Notes: a model not told the origin generated them from the sequence alone. 64,000 nucleotides of DNA from Bugulina stolonifera (GCA_935421135.1 OW285197.1:8596723-8660722), one strand, 5' to 3'; positions 37,401-48,081 are shown, counted from the first letter of the stretch. A program made the numbers and translations.

Positions 37401-40374
37401 TGTCAGCAAATAAAAACAATGTTTACCAACTTGGTTTATGTTTGCAATAAACCTCTAAATACGGCTTGTGTGGGGAAACCAAGCTCACTAAGCTCTAGTT
37501 CTTGAATTTGTGATTTTTCTAATGGTTTATACTGCTTGCAGCCTCAAAATTTCAGTGCAGATTAACAACTGGAATTTTTTATTGACTTTCTCCAAGTTAG
37601 GCACATCGTATGTATGATCCAACATTCAATATATAAGTTTCGCCTTACACCACTGGCCAAATCTATTTTAATGTAAAGCATGTCCATTTACTGGATGTGA
37701 GATTTCTTAGCGTGCCTGCCTATCATAGGAATATTGTCTTTTGAAAGAAAATATATTTTTTCTATGTAGGCCGACATTTAGTTTATTGATAGACATTCCC
37801 ACAGTGCAGTGGCCCTACTATGGAAAGAAATTTACAATTGTTCAAAAAAGACAGTTCGAAACAAGATGTTTGAAAAACTGCCAGTTCGAAACTCCAATCC
37901 CAGATGTCAACTAATTTTTATTTTTGATAATGTTTTTTTAGTTTTACTACTGTTAACTTGTAGAATACTAAAAAATAACCATCTGTCAGTTGTTGTCTTC
38001 TAAATGTAGGTCTACATAGTTTCGGATTGGTTGTTTTCAAAACATTTGATTGCGAAACATCCAATTTTGGAGAGATGTCCCTTTAGGCTACCTATGGAAA
38101 GAATGATTAGTAATTTATAGTTACCTGTCCGCCATTGTCGACAGCAAGGGAGTTTTTGGTCATCTGAGCAGTGCGGGCCAGCTTTTGCCATTTTCCTGTC
38201 ATCACATCACCTAGGTGTAGACTGGATGTATCCTTTGCTGCATTGTCTAAAGTGTTGACTACCAATTCTTCATCAAACTGGTAGCTTTGGAGGGGGGCGA
38301 TGTGGCTTTTCGGATTATTTGCCCTAAATTCACCAAATTTTAATGATCTTTGTACATCCCATTTTCGCATGGATTGGCCTGTGCTGTAGACTGCCGCTAA
38401 CTCACCTTTCACACAGCTCTTTCTTTGCTCGTCTTGGGCCTCCTTGATGACTTTTTTCTTCAAATCAATTGGAATGTCAGCAACAGTCATTTTTCTTTTT
38501 AAGTTAGGTGTTGCTTCCTCTGAGGTTTGCTGCCTTGTAGGTGTGTTTAACAAGGCCCCAGCAAATTTTACATTGGACTTCTTGAGGTGGAATGCTTTTA
38601 TTTTGGCACACTCTGTACAGTTGTTAAGCATGTGCCGGCTCTTGTGTTGCTCAGGCAATCTTCTCCAACATTCCTCACGGAAGGCATCCAGATACTTTTT
38701 TCGTCCATCTTCTCCACCTTCAAAGTTGTTCCTACAAATCATAATAATGATATTTTGGTGATTCAGTCAATAGCATGTATGTTTTGTGTGGAGTTATCAG
38801 TATACTATTATCATTTATTGTAGGCCTACATAAATTCATTAAGGCTGAGCTGATGCAAAATTTTGGCAACAGTACATCACTATTATGATGATGCTTCTAT
38901 AATGCTCCTGTTATTCTTCACCTGACCTTTTTATAGATGATCTCAGGCACCTCAGCTAGCCCTAGTTGTACCTAACGTTATTGTTGCATTCAGTTGTGCT
39001 AGTAATATAAAAAGGAAACATTTTGTGCCTAGTACAATTATTATTGTTCTTGTTGGGCCTACTTCAATTAGATCACTTCTCTATATACCTACATGTAGGA
39101 GATATATTTTGCAATACAAACTTTGTGGTGCTTACTACTGTAAGAAAATTTAGCCTAGGTAATAGAGTCAGGGCTGAAGTCATAAATATACAGAGACAAC
39201 TTGGACATCAATCAGGGTCTTTATATCGGCAAACATGCACAAGGAAAATTTATAGACTTTGCAATAATTATGTGATAGTGGTAGGCAACACCAAGAATGA
39301 CAAAACTTGAACTATTATAAGCATGCAATTACTAGTTGGCATTATTATCTGCTATAATACATGTACTGTATATGCATTGTGGACCAAACCCAGTGGGTCT
39401 ACGACTTTGATTTAATACAATGTCATCATAAAACATGTATTTGCAAACACAAACTTCCGTGTCATTCTTATCTTGGTATTGTACTGTAGTAATTTATGAT
39501 TACCAACTACTAAAACAACAAGCATTTCAGTAATTTTTAATTTTTGTGCTGATGACTGCAATGAAACACAATAGAGAACAGTGATCAACTATTACTTGGT
39601 AGCAAAGTCCAAGAAAGAACCAATTGTTTGGTTAGTAAGGCATCCAAGGATGTTTCTACAAACCTATTGTACATGTAGTACCAATTTAGGCTTCAGATGG
39701 GTAAACTACCTTAGAATTATCTATTCACAAGCAATTAAGAAAGAAAAACTACTATTCGACTTGGTGGTGCAATTGATAAGATGTAGAGTTAAGACACATA
39801 GCTTTGTGAGTTCGAGACCCAGGCGATGCGCATTTTTTACTAAGCAAGCTGTGAATTATTGGTTAATTTTCCTTGGGTACACTATAACTCATTTTTTGGC
39901 ATGAGTTAACACAATAATAATTTACAAGCAAGCATATGCTTACTAGTAACTGCATTTTGAAACCTATAGTTGCTATACCTAAACATTAGGCAAGATAGTC
40001 AAAGTTTGAGCCTGAGATAATAATGAATATTAATTACATTCAATGTTAATGTACATTCAATGTAATTAATATTCATTATAGGCCTACATGTAGTGCTAAG
40101 GATAAAAAATGACTGGTTTAAAAACTAAAACCCTTGAGTTATAAAAAATTAACACATTTTCTGTTTTATCACTTAGAAAATAAATAACTCACCTTTTCTT
40201 AAGGTAGTCATGGTGGCATTTCCTCTTTCTGCTCCAATGCCTTTCATCTACTACCATTCCAACTATATCTAGCTCTTTCATTGTAGAATTATAGTCTCTC
40301 ACTGCCTCAATACTAGATGCATTGTGATGCAAAAAGACATCCGCAAAACCACAAAATATTGTCTGTGGAAACAT
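31439..40374 (-). CDS. Large spliced transposase-like protein, 16 exons
   Basis: I join exons with canonical GT-AG borders and matching phase, from 5' to 3' on the - strand: 40374-40193, 38731-38125, 37399-37012, 36892-36788, 36402-36330, 36154-35979, 35851-35655, 35363-35264, 35112-34915, 34018-33928, 33598-33308, 33198-32982, 32838-32687, 32371-32259, 32150-31884 and 31743-31439. Total 3,462 nt, about 1,153 codons, no internal stop. Conserved-looking motifs: IVIWHDHSDIAG (about 416-427), GDLPARQFESG then DYPCHCG (about 511-533), CDPLHDLKNLI (637-647), YHSVAVHMAEMYR (771-783) with TETSER (792-797), and GVWYN ... FKDG (about 890-910). Related uncharacterised proteins, as I recall, recur in cnidarian, amphioxus and fish gene sets. 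Role as transposase is inferred from context and spaced D/D/E candidates. The first exon could instead start at an acceptor at 40362, with further exons upstream. Confidence 0.75.
31916..32150 (-). repeat. 54-bp coding tandem repeat in the transposon gene
   Basis: Four copies of a 54-bp unit encode an 18-residue repeat (EEAATSTPAAVLGTTIGS with small variants) in the penultimate exon. It is Ala/Thr/Ser-rich, predicted disordered, and a likely linker between the core and the basic, Lys-rich C-terminal exon. Confidence 0.9.
40019..40081. repeat. Foldback, 26-bp arms
   Basis: ATAATGAATATTAATTACAT (part of the left arm) is repeated inverted at the right, around an 8-base loop. It lies inside the DNA transposon, just upstream of the second exon of its gene. 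Confidence 0.85.
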
Positions 40375-43085
40375 TGTTATTTTTAATTTATACTACTGTA
40401 ATTCCATGCATGCTTCTCTCTGCTCAGAATGGATTTTCCCCCCAAATTTGGTTTTTCCCTCCGTTTGTTCCTATTGGCTAAAGTTTATGGGTCTAATTAA
40501 CAGACTTGCTGACAACTCCTCTGTATTAATTATTAGATAATTAGTACTGTTTATGGTTTCTGTGCATCAGCATTCCAGATTTAGAATACCAGATGTTGGC
40601 AGGTATGAGCAATGGGAATTTGGTTTAGAGCTTCTTTACTAACAATGGTAAGGCACTGGTAATCTGCATAGCCTACAGTAACCATACCAATGAAAATTAC
40701 ATGTATGTTGTTTGTATATTATCATTGACCATACCTTGAAGGGAATGATGCTACAAGGATCCCATAAACAGACTGTAGCTTAGAAACATTCACTCTATAC
40801 AATTAATGTTGGGGTGTTTTAGTATCCCAGCCACTAGTGGCTGCCTCCTACAATGTCTATTTGCCAAGAAAAACAGGCTATTTGTGTAAACGAAATGATA
40901 GCTTTTTGCAACAGAGGATTATTATAATTATACAGTGGAACTTGGACAACTTCTGACTTCCAGTGGCTAGCAAAAGTGGTCTGAGTTGTCATGAGCTCTG
41001 AGTTAGGTGATCATACACATGTGTACCTATAATGGGCCTACATACACTTGTATATTAATAATGATAATGTTGATTTCTTCATAGTCATCCAGGAATGCAT
41101 GTACTCAAGCTTTGTAGTTTTAAGTAAGATACTTTACTGAAAAATCTGTATAGACCCAGATATTACGGCTCTGTTGTTTAGAACACAGACAGTATTACTT
41201 GATGGAGCTTTAGTATGGGTGTGTTGCCTTTAAACTAGTAGTAGTGGTAGGTGTAGTAGTTATGTTGCAGTTTTAGTTCCATCTGATAATATATTATATT
41301 TTCAATGAGTGAAGCACTTTTTAATTAATAAAATCAAGCTGCTAGGTTTTTCTACCAACTATTTACAGCTAAACTACAGCCAGGTCAAAAAACTTGGTTT
41401 TATTATGAGAGTGATCTCTGAGTAAAACAGTAGCTTCTACATGGGTCTTTGTAGCAGTATTGTACATACTATGCAGTTGGTAGCATGAACATTCACACTG
41501 TAAATAGGAGCCACTCAGTACATTGGCTATTACTGGGCATCAGTCATGTAAATATTATTGTACATTTCAACTACTGTATAATAACAGGCCATTCAATCCA
41601 TTGATCTACACAGTCTCCAGTGTAGCGTAGGCAGTCAATCATATTGTAATTATTGTTCCAGAGGAAGGCCACAAAATATGCATATTTTCAGTGACCTTTC
41701 GCCCCTAGCTTGTGTACTACAGCTGTTAGGTCCCTGTAGGCACAGTTTAGTGGAGAAATTTGGATAGCATTGGTTCCTTGTTTGTGTTTACCTTAGGCTA
41801 GGGAATACAGTCATGTACCTTCACAGCTCTCAGCTAGTGTTAGCTGGCACTGTGCAAACCTATATATTATATATGTAATTGTACTGAAATGTACAGCAGA
41901 TAAATGACTAATAAACCACACTGTACTGTATATGCATATGGTAGGCTAGATGCTACAATCATAACATAATGTAGCACATACAGTTAATTATTGGATATTA
42001 TATGTTGGTTGATTCAACCTTCAGGAGGAAGCCAATGAGATGTATATAACTGTTCTACATTGCTTTCATTTTTATGTCAACTCCAACTCCTTCCACAGAC
42101 ACGTGTGTCCCTCCCTAAACTCACATACATGCTATTTTCATTGCCATGTGTTCATTAGGTAAAAAATATCATTGCTTTCTCAAAACTAAATTCAAAAACA
42201 AGTTTGGTGCTCCTGGTAAAGGTGTTGTTAATTCACTATTCTAATTCCTATGCATATGAGTGCCTTGTAGTAGATTGGAAACTCTATCTTCAGGTCTGTG
42301 ACCTATGGTAATCCAGCAACATAGAGAGTTGAGAAATACAGTTTTATTTATTGGGAAATAATGGGTGTTGGCAATGTGAGCTGGTAGTGTATGCTTGTAT
42401 CAAAGATAATGGTACTAGTGGATACTACTGGCAGATCACTGAAGCATGTAGTATAATAACATTGTGTACTGCACACAGCTGCTAGTACCTACAGCTGGCT
42501 ATAGGTACTAGCAGCTGTGTGCAGTACGTAATGTTATTATTATTATTATAGAGCTAGTGCCGTAGCTAAGTATGTAAAAACGTCTGTGGGGTTCATCCAA
42601 GCAAGAAATTTTTGTGATGTTTGATAGCCAATTCTGAGAACCATATGGGGTTAAAAAATATGATATTGATGTTATATACAGAAAAAAGTCTCCTCTATTT
42701 CATCATATAGTTTTTAGTGTTATTAGACAATTCACTTGACCGCCAGACAATTGCAAAAAACAGAAAATATTTATGCAAAAAATTGTCAAAATTGGGAATT
42801 CAAACTTGCACAGTTAGGGACAGCAAAACAGGAAGAAGAGAAACGTTGTGTTAAAATTTCGTAGCAATAACTTTCATACAGTAGCCTGAGCGAACCGTGG
42901 CAAGTTGTTTTTTGACGCCAAATTTTTTTCAGCAAATGAAACTGGAATAAAAGAATTAAAATAGGTGCAGACAAAGTATGGGATGCTAAAAATAAGTTTA
43001 AGGAGATGGCATCATCAAAACTGGCATCACAGCAGCCAAAAAACTGGAAGAATTTACGTTGTGGAGATAATTCCTAATTTTTTTA
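40375..43085. other. Upstream region of the transposon gene; foldback, no exon recognised
   Basis: About 2.7 kb between the first called exon and the right terminal repeat. It should hold the promoter and any upstream exon of the - strand gene, but I could not recognise coding sequence. A foldback with about 36-bp arms lies at 42455-42538 (stem includes GGTACTAGCAGCTGTGTGCA). Confidence 0.45.
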
Positions 43086-43104
43086 CCTTATGTACACAGA
43101 GCAC

Positions 43105-44041
43105 TCACGAGATCCAGAGTGGTAAAATATTGGCTACCAGCTAGAGCATCCAAGCTGTCGTCTCTCCTAGGCAGAGGATGAGCATCTTGAATTGTCGCAT
43201 AATTAAGGCGTCTGTAGTCGATACAGAACCTCCAGCTGCCATCTTTCTTCTTCACAAGCACGACGGGAGAGCTCCAAGCTCCGTACGCCGGCTCGATCAG
43301 ACCTTGCTGATGTAGTTTCTGGACCTGGTTCTCGACCTCAGCCTCCTTCTCCGCCCCTAGACGACGCGGGGCTTGCCGAATTGGTATGGTTCCTGATGCT
43401 ACCACTATAGGGTGTTTTACCAGGTTCGTTAACCCGACATCTCTTTCTCCACTAGAGAACACATCACTGTAGTTTGTCAACAGCCTAGCAATGGCTTGCT
43501 TCTGGTGTGGTTGACTACAGGTGACAGTCGCTTGTTGATATAGTGCTTCCAGATGCTGCGGTAAGACACTGGACTCCATGTTGGAATCTGGACCTGACTC
43601 AACACCTGAAACTGAGTCCTGTTCCACTAGTTGACTCGGTTCTATACTGGTGAACGTCCCTAGGACAGTACCGGCTGGTACCGTCTTCGTTTGGTTGGAC
43701 GGATTTATGACTCTGAGTAATAAACTTCTGCCCTCGCCACAAGTGTTAATGCTAGAAGCTAATGCAAGGTTGAACCTGGTCACAGCATTACTGTCTTCTA
43801 CAATACCCATCGGCGAGCTCACAGAATTGGTAAGTCTGCATTTCACTATTTGTTCTGAACAGGGAGAAATCCTCGCTACGGAAAGTACTTGAACTTTACT
43901 CGTAAATGAGACTCCGTCTTGGTTGGTACAGGTGAGGCTTTTACCGTTCATCACTAAGGTAGACTGACTGAACTGAAGGTGGCATGTGTTGTCGCGGAGA
44001 AATGGCATTCCCAAAATGACAATCTGCTTCAATCTCAGCAA
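43105..44041 (-). CDS. pol: Gypsy Pol, upstream part: RT N-terminal half (interrupted)
   Basis: The frame runs from a protease tail through a linker into the RT: a LILGMPFLRDN-like protease end, then KHPIVVASGTIPIRQAPRRL, VKKKDGSWRFCIDYRRLN and the first catalytic motif TTLDLVS. The gypsy sequence stops there because the DNA transposon interrupts it; the four codons after LVS up to the stop at 43088 come from the transposon. RT and gag share a reading frame, while the protease frame is offset. Confidence 0.88.
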
Positions 44042-44456
44042 CCACCATATTGACTATGGCCGTCTCGGACCGGAGCCGAATAGACAGCTCAATCTGACCA
44101 TGAAACGGTAAATTGGACCCATCGGCCAGCACTAAGTTTTTTTCAAATGGACCAATGGTGTCCTTAATATGCCTGGGCAACCGGTCAAAGACCGTCTTCG
44201 CCAGAAGATTTAGGGTAGTGCCCGTATCGAGCATGACCATGACAGAATTACCCGAGATCTTTCCTGGAAGGTATAGGGCCGACGCAGACGCAGCCATGCT
44301 GCAGGCTTCAGCAGTTCGTTTCGAACCAGCGTCTGGAAAACTAGAGCAATTAGTCCCCGTGACATCTGGCATGTGACCACACTTCCCAGAAAGCGCAGGC
44401 TCCGGAACAGGGGTAGCAGGCAGCTTACACCACGAAGGTCGCCTATTAGACGACAT
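43941..44456 (-). CDS. pol: Gypsy aspartic protease region, frameshifted
   Basis: This frame carries the retropepsin active-site motif VMVMLDTGTT (Asp at residue 77) followed by LADGS and the second beta-loop region. At about 44010-44015 the homologous reading moves to the RT frame: one extra base lies between the EIEADC and the ILGMPFL parts, so protease and RT are now in different frames. The tail of the frame after that point (FGNAISPRQ...) is out of phase. I read this as an inactivating insertion rather than programmed frameshifting, because no slippery site is obvious. Confidence 0.8.
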   Translation of the reverse strand: MSSNRRPSWCKLPATPVPEPALSGKCGHMPDVTGTNCSSFPDAGSKRTAEACSMAASASALYLPGKISGNSVMVMLDTGTTLNLLAKTVFDRLPRHIKDTIGPFEKNLVLADGSNLPFHGQIELSIRLRSETAIVNMVVAEIEADCHFGNAISPRQHMPPSVQSVYLSDER

Positions 44457-44581
44457 GATGGGCTGGTCTGAGGCTAGATCTCTGTCCCGGGCCCCAATCT
44501 ACTTAGAGTCGGTTCTGGTCGTCTCCCGGTAAGAAGTTTTAGGTCTATTCGTTGTTCCGGGAGTGGGTGGAGTAGACCTTG

Positions 44582-45958
44582 TTAGTTTCCCAACTGCTTA
44601 TCTGCAGGTGGTTTACGCATGTTGTTCTGCCTGGGACAATCCCTCATGAAATGAGAGGGGTCCCCACAGCCGAAGCAAGCTTGCCTGGTTGTCCTGCTGC
44701 CTGGCAGCCCTGTGTCTTTAGGTCTACGTCTTTGTTCCAGGGAGGATAGACGGGCCCCTTGTTGCTTGATAAGCTTACTCTGCTCTTCAAGTAGAGACAT
44801 CATATTCGTCAGCACTTTCCCCAGATCACGGTCCTTGGCTTCTTCCTTGGCAGGAGGTGAAGGAGGGCTAGCCCCAACTTGTGCTAATTTATTCGCTCGT
44901 CTGTGAGGTACTGCTGGCGCTCCACTAATTGTGTGGTAACGCTCGGCAGCCTTAATTGCTTCAGAGAGTGTTCTGGGGTGTGCCACAAGCATGTGACATC
45001 TTAGCAAAGGGTCCTCCAGGGCCCTGTCGAAGTGTTCCAGTGCCATCTGATTGGTAACCTCGGTACCGAGCGCACCATAAGCCACCCTCACCAGTCGTTT
45101 CACACGGTTACCCAGGGAGACATAGGTCTCATCTGGGTAACGGTGCAAGGCGTGAAGCCTTTCACGAGCTTCGGTGGGTGTCAACCCGAACATGGTTACC
45201 AATCGGACAAACACTTCTTCCGAAGAATCAGCATGACCGCACTCTCTGGCTGAACGTTCCAAGCAACCTTGGAGTTTTACTAATGTGACCTGGTCATTCC
45301 AGTGGCTTAATAGGGCCACCTGCTTGAACTGTTTCACAAACAGGTGTACGTCCCCACTGCCATCAAATCGCGGGGGTTGTAATTCCCGGGAAGGGGCACC
45401 CACCCGCTCGACTGCATAAGTGAACTGGTTCACCAGCGATTGTAACAACTGATTAGTATCCAAATGGGAATCGGTTCCCACTGCACGAGTCTCCTCCTGT
45501 CCAGCAAGGGAAGGTGCAATGGGCGATTCTGCTAGCATTGGCTCAACTCCGCACCCCAAACCACCTGGTTGCGATCTTCGCGAATCGCAGAGTGGAGTGG
45601 AATGGTGCGGCACCGGTTTAACCTGTCTGGGCGCCGGAGTGGGCGTAACTCTCCGGGGAGGCACAGGTGGAGCTGATGGGTTACGACTAACCCTGTGCGC
45701 ATCGTACACTTCCATAGCAGAAGCTGCCGGTTCCCCAAACACGATGGAGTTAAAAGGGGGCGCTACGCCCGGTGACGCTGGGGCCACGTGACACACAGAG
45801 CTGTTGTCCACGTATCGCCGGTAGCGGTCGTCCAAAAACTCCTCTACATCGCGGATGGCCTGACTATTTGTACAACTCACTCTATGACTAGCTATGCTGT
45901 CATCAATAAATGTTTCAACAACTTCAGGTGCTAAAAACGGGTTAGTACCTCTGGTCAT
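44582..45958 (-). CDS. gag: Gypsy Gag
   Basis: An intact 458-codon frame 127 bases after the primer-binding site. It has a Pro-rich N-terminal third, a central capsid-like region (about residues 175-330, with LQPPRFDGSGDVHLFVKQF and ERLHALHRYPDETY), a coiled-coil stretch (LLEEQSKLIKQQGARLSSLEQ region, about 385-410) and a single CCHC zinc knuckle (CFGCGDPSHFMRDC, 428-441). Gag forms the virus-like particle and packages RNA. It is the only complete retroelement frame upstream of the nested insertion. Pol follows after about 125 bases, first in a different frame. Confidence 0.9.
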   Translation of the reverse strand: MTRGTNPFLAPEVVETFIDDSIASHRVSCTNSQAIRDVEEFLDDRYRRYVDNSSVCHVAPASPGVAPPFNSIVFGEPAASAMEVYDAHRVSRNPSAPPVPPRRVTPTPAPRQVKPVPHHSTPLCDSRRSQPGGLGCGVEPMLAESPIAPSLAGQEETRAVGTDSHLDTNQLLQSLVNQFTYAVERVGAPSRELQPPRFDGSGDVHLFVKQFKQVALLSHWNDQVTLVKLQGCLERSARECGHADSSEEVFVRLVTMFGLTPTEARERLHALHRYPDETYVSLGNRVKRLVRVAYGALGTEVTNQMALEHFDRALEDPLLRCHMLVAHPRTLSEAIKAAERYHTISGAPAVPHRRANKLAQVGASPPSPPAKEEAKDRDLGKVLTNMMSLLEEQSKLIKQQGARLSSLEQRRRPKDTGLPGSRTTRQACFGCGDPSHFMRDCPRQNNMRKPPADKQLGN

Positions 45959-46065
45959 AACATAAGAATCTAAAAATGGGTTAGTGTTCTGCTACCCAGC
46001 GGCCATCATCCAATCAAATAATCACTCAACCCCAACCTAGCTAAGCAGTTAGAGCGTTCAGAAAT

Positions 46066-46085
46066 GATCCCACTGCTGCCACCAA
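46066..46085 (-). other. Primer-binding site of the gypsy element
   Basis: Immediately after the 5' LTR end (…ATTACA on the - strand) comes TTGGTGGCAGCAGTGGGATC. It starts with the TGG expected to pair with a tRNA 3' CCA end. The same leading TTGGTGGCAGC follows each TRIM LTR. Confidence 0.75.
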
Positions 46086-46655
46086 TGTAATAGACATTGC
46101 CCGTTGTGTGCTGCCAGCAAGGCAGAGACACAGAACTCTATTACTTTTGGATCCTCCTGAACGCTTGGAAATCTAACCTAGGACTCAGCCAGATGTATTG
46201 AGGCGGAGATAATTAACCAACTCTAGGGATAATGACACACCAATGAGTGACAAGGGAACAACTAATTTCCAGATTTAGTTCTATATTTATGTAATAAAAT
46301 AGGACAAAGACAATAACAATGTAGTAATAATAAGGTTAGCAAACAATAATTAGGAATAAATTATGATACAGTTACAAGGTTACTCAAAGATAAATATAGT
46401 TAAGAAATCGATACAATGAAAACCAGTCTCTCTTGTCTGGACCCTCTCCTAGCACTGCTCGTTTTTCATCCTCTCTCTAACTCTTCATCTCTTCAGCGCT
46501 ATTCTACAACAAGCACAGATATAGCTGTGGATATCTTTGCTTGACTTGACTCCCTCGGTATGAATCGGGTGTTGTGTCAATTTCACGACACAACCAGAGC
46601 CCAACCCACCGGAGGGAGCATGCGATTGGAGTCGCTAAAGTATGATTCTACTACA
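46086..46655 (-). repeat. Gypsy 5' LTR (complete, 570 bp)
   Basis: It begins TGTAGTAGAATC and ends GTCTATTACA on the - strand (TG...CA). It is adjacent to the primer-binding site on the inside and to ATTA on the outside. Almost identical to the 3' LTR over the 536 bp they share. Confidence 0.9.
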
Positions 46656-46659
46656 ATTA

Positions 46660-47263
46660 ACCATAAGTAACTAGTATGACTTGTATCAATGTTAGCAAAG
46701 GGTAAATAACAATAATTATTATTGCTATATTCACATGTATAAAGAACTTTTTTAATATTAATTACACTGTGGCATAGTACATTGACATTAAAAATTAAAT
46801 TAAAATCAAAATTAATTTACTTTCAATGATTTGATAGTGATTGCATTTTTTGCTATGCTTGCCATATACCTTGTATCATATCATCTCTTGATAGCATTTT
46901 CATCTTGCAACATCTTGCAACAATAATTTCATTCTGGCAAAAGCAAAATATAATATTTTATTCTAATTCTGTCCACAGTCAACTGATTCCCATCGATCGC
47001 CCGATGGGTTTTCCCACACGTGTACATGCGCATTCAATTTAGTTAGCTAATTATAATAAAGTTCAAGTAACCAACCATGACGTTCGCTCTAGCGAGCACA
47101 TGGGTCTCTCAAAATGTAAACAAAAACGGTGACACGGATCCTTTAAGTCTCACCCACCTCTGTGGTTAAATGTTAGTTCTTCTTGATAAATAAAATGCCT
47201 CGACAGTAACAAAACAAATATTGGTGAAAGTTGCGTATAACGCATAAAAACTCAATTTTTTAG
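46660..47263. other. Intron 3 of copy C, right end
   Basis: AT-rich, no exon. At 47129-47146 there is GTGACACGGATCCTTTAA, the inverted match of the motif at 21629-21645, which may be the other end of a TTAA-type element. Confidence 0.4.
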
Positions 47264-48081
47264 GAGCAGAGATGACCATGTCTAGTGTCTATCGCACTGG
47301 TAGAGGAGGGGACAAGGCAGTAGATGGTATCTATCTACCATCAGAACATGGAATTGGTGAAACAGGCAGCCTAGTGAACACCTTATCAGAGCTCTCTCCT
47401 TGGCTACAAGCTGATCTTCATTCCTCACATTATATCATTGGGGTGGAAATATGGGACAGATCTGAGTCAGCCTTCGCAGGTATAATCAACTTTCGCAGGT
47501 ATAATTATGCACAATTATAATACGTAGCTGATTGGTCACTTGATAAACTAGTAATAAACAGAATTAGCCTAGGCACTTTTGGCTCAACGAATTATGCCCA
47601 TTAGTTGTGATATCTTGAACTGGTGACCTTAGTAACAAATTTTGTAGTGTTTTAACACAATATGAGAAGCTTGATTGAGGCTAGAATGAAATATTAGGCT
47701 TTGATTGACTTTAGTTTAACTTTACACTTTAGACAGTAACATAATATTATACATGTAACCTTATGTATGCAATTTTCTGCATTCATTACCAGTTTACTAT
47801 GTTAAATATTCTATATAGAAGACAATCATATTAAATTTTTAGTGAGGAATGACAGACTGGCTAATGTAAGAATAACTGTTGGTGAAAGTGATGCCAACTT
47901 TGATGATCCTCCAGAAGATGAGATCTGTAATTACCTTCCTGGACAACCACCAGCAGATCAGTTTCTGGTTACTTGTCATACCAGAATGTATGGTAGATAT
48001 GTGAGGGTGACAGCTGTAGAGATCAATGATTACTTCAACCTCTATGAGATTGAAATTCATGGGTTACAGGTTGTCACTTAA
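47264..48081 (+). CDS. PAN/apple plus F5/8C protein, copy C: exons 4-5
   Basis: Exons 47264-47479 and 47843-48081 encode the F5/8C (fucolectin-like) domain: AVDGIYLPSEHGIG, SPWLQADL, EIWDRSES, then DRLANVRITVGES, FLVTCHTRMYGRYVRVTAVE and LYEIEIHG, ending at TAA. The entry phase (2 bases completing a Gly/Ala codon) fits the exon 3 donor at 19955. These are the only exons of this type downstream of exons 1-3. The alternative is a separate truncated copy, but the exact total length and intact frame argue for one gene with a 27.3-kb intron. The 5th exon is very close to that of copy A. Confidence 0.82.

Larger units (their letters stand above)
30654..43101 (-). mobile_element. 12.4-kb DNA transposon with a 16-exon gene, inserted in gypsy RT
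   Basis: The gypsy RT reading frame stops at 43101 and resumes at 30653, in frame once this block is removed. The block ends are imperfect inverted repeats: CTCCGTGTAGATAAGGTAAA at the left and CTCTGTGTACATAAGGTAAA at the right (reverse complement), with similarity continuing for about 20 more bases (GGAATWATCT). In this register a 2-bp CA is duplicated; 3-bp ACT or 4-bp CACT registers are also possible because the termini are slightly uneven. It carries one large spliced gene on the - strand (31439-40374) and a 2.7-kb region upstream with no recognised exon. Length, TIRs and a multi-exon gene place it in class II; the superfamily is unassigned. Confidence 0.85.
25251..46655 (-). mobile_element. 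Composite Ty3/gypsy retrotransposon plus TRIM array, carrying a nested DNA transposon
   Basis: The element reads from right to left: 5' LTR 46086-46655, primer-binding site at 46066-46085, gag, protease, RT (split by a DNA transposon at 30654-43101), RNase H, integrase, an extra ORF, a polypurine tract at 26581-26594, a 3' LTR at 26045-26580 and then the TRIM array. The LTR portions that can be compared are both 536 bp, and I see only about three differences on reading, so the insertion is young. ATTA occurs immediately outside both ends of the composite (25247-25250 and 46656-46659). Without the nested element and TRIM array, the gypsy element is about 8.2 kb. It lies antisense within intron 3 of copy C. 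Confidence 0.85.

Noticed and set aside
30654..43101. KDZ, Polinton or Academ assignment for the 12.4-kb element
   Set aside because: I see no CxC-rich N-terminal domain, no protein-primed polymerase or packaging ATPase, and no XPG nuclease/helicase; the short TIRs and uncertain TSD do not decide, so it is left unassigned.
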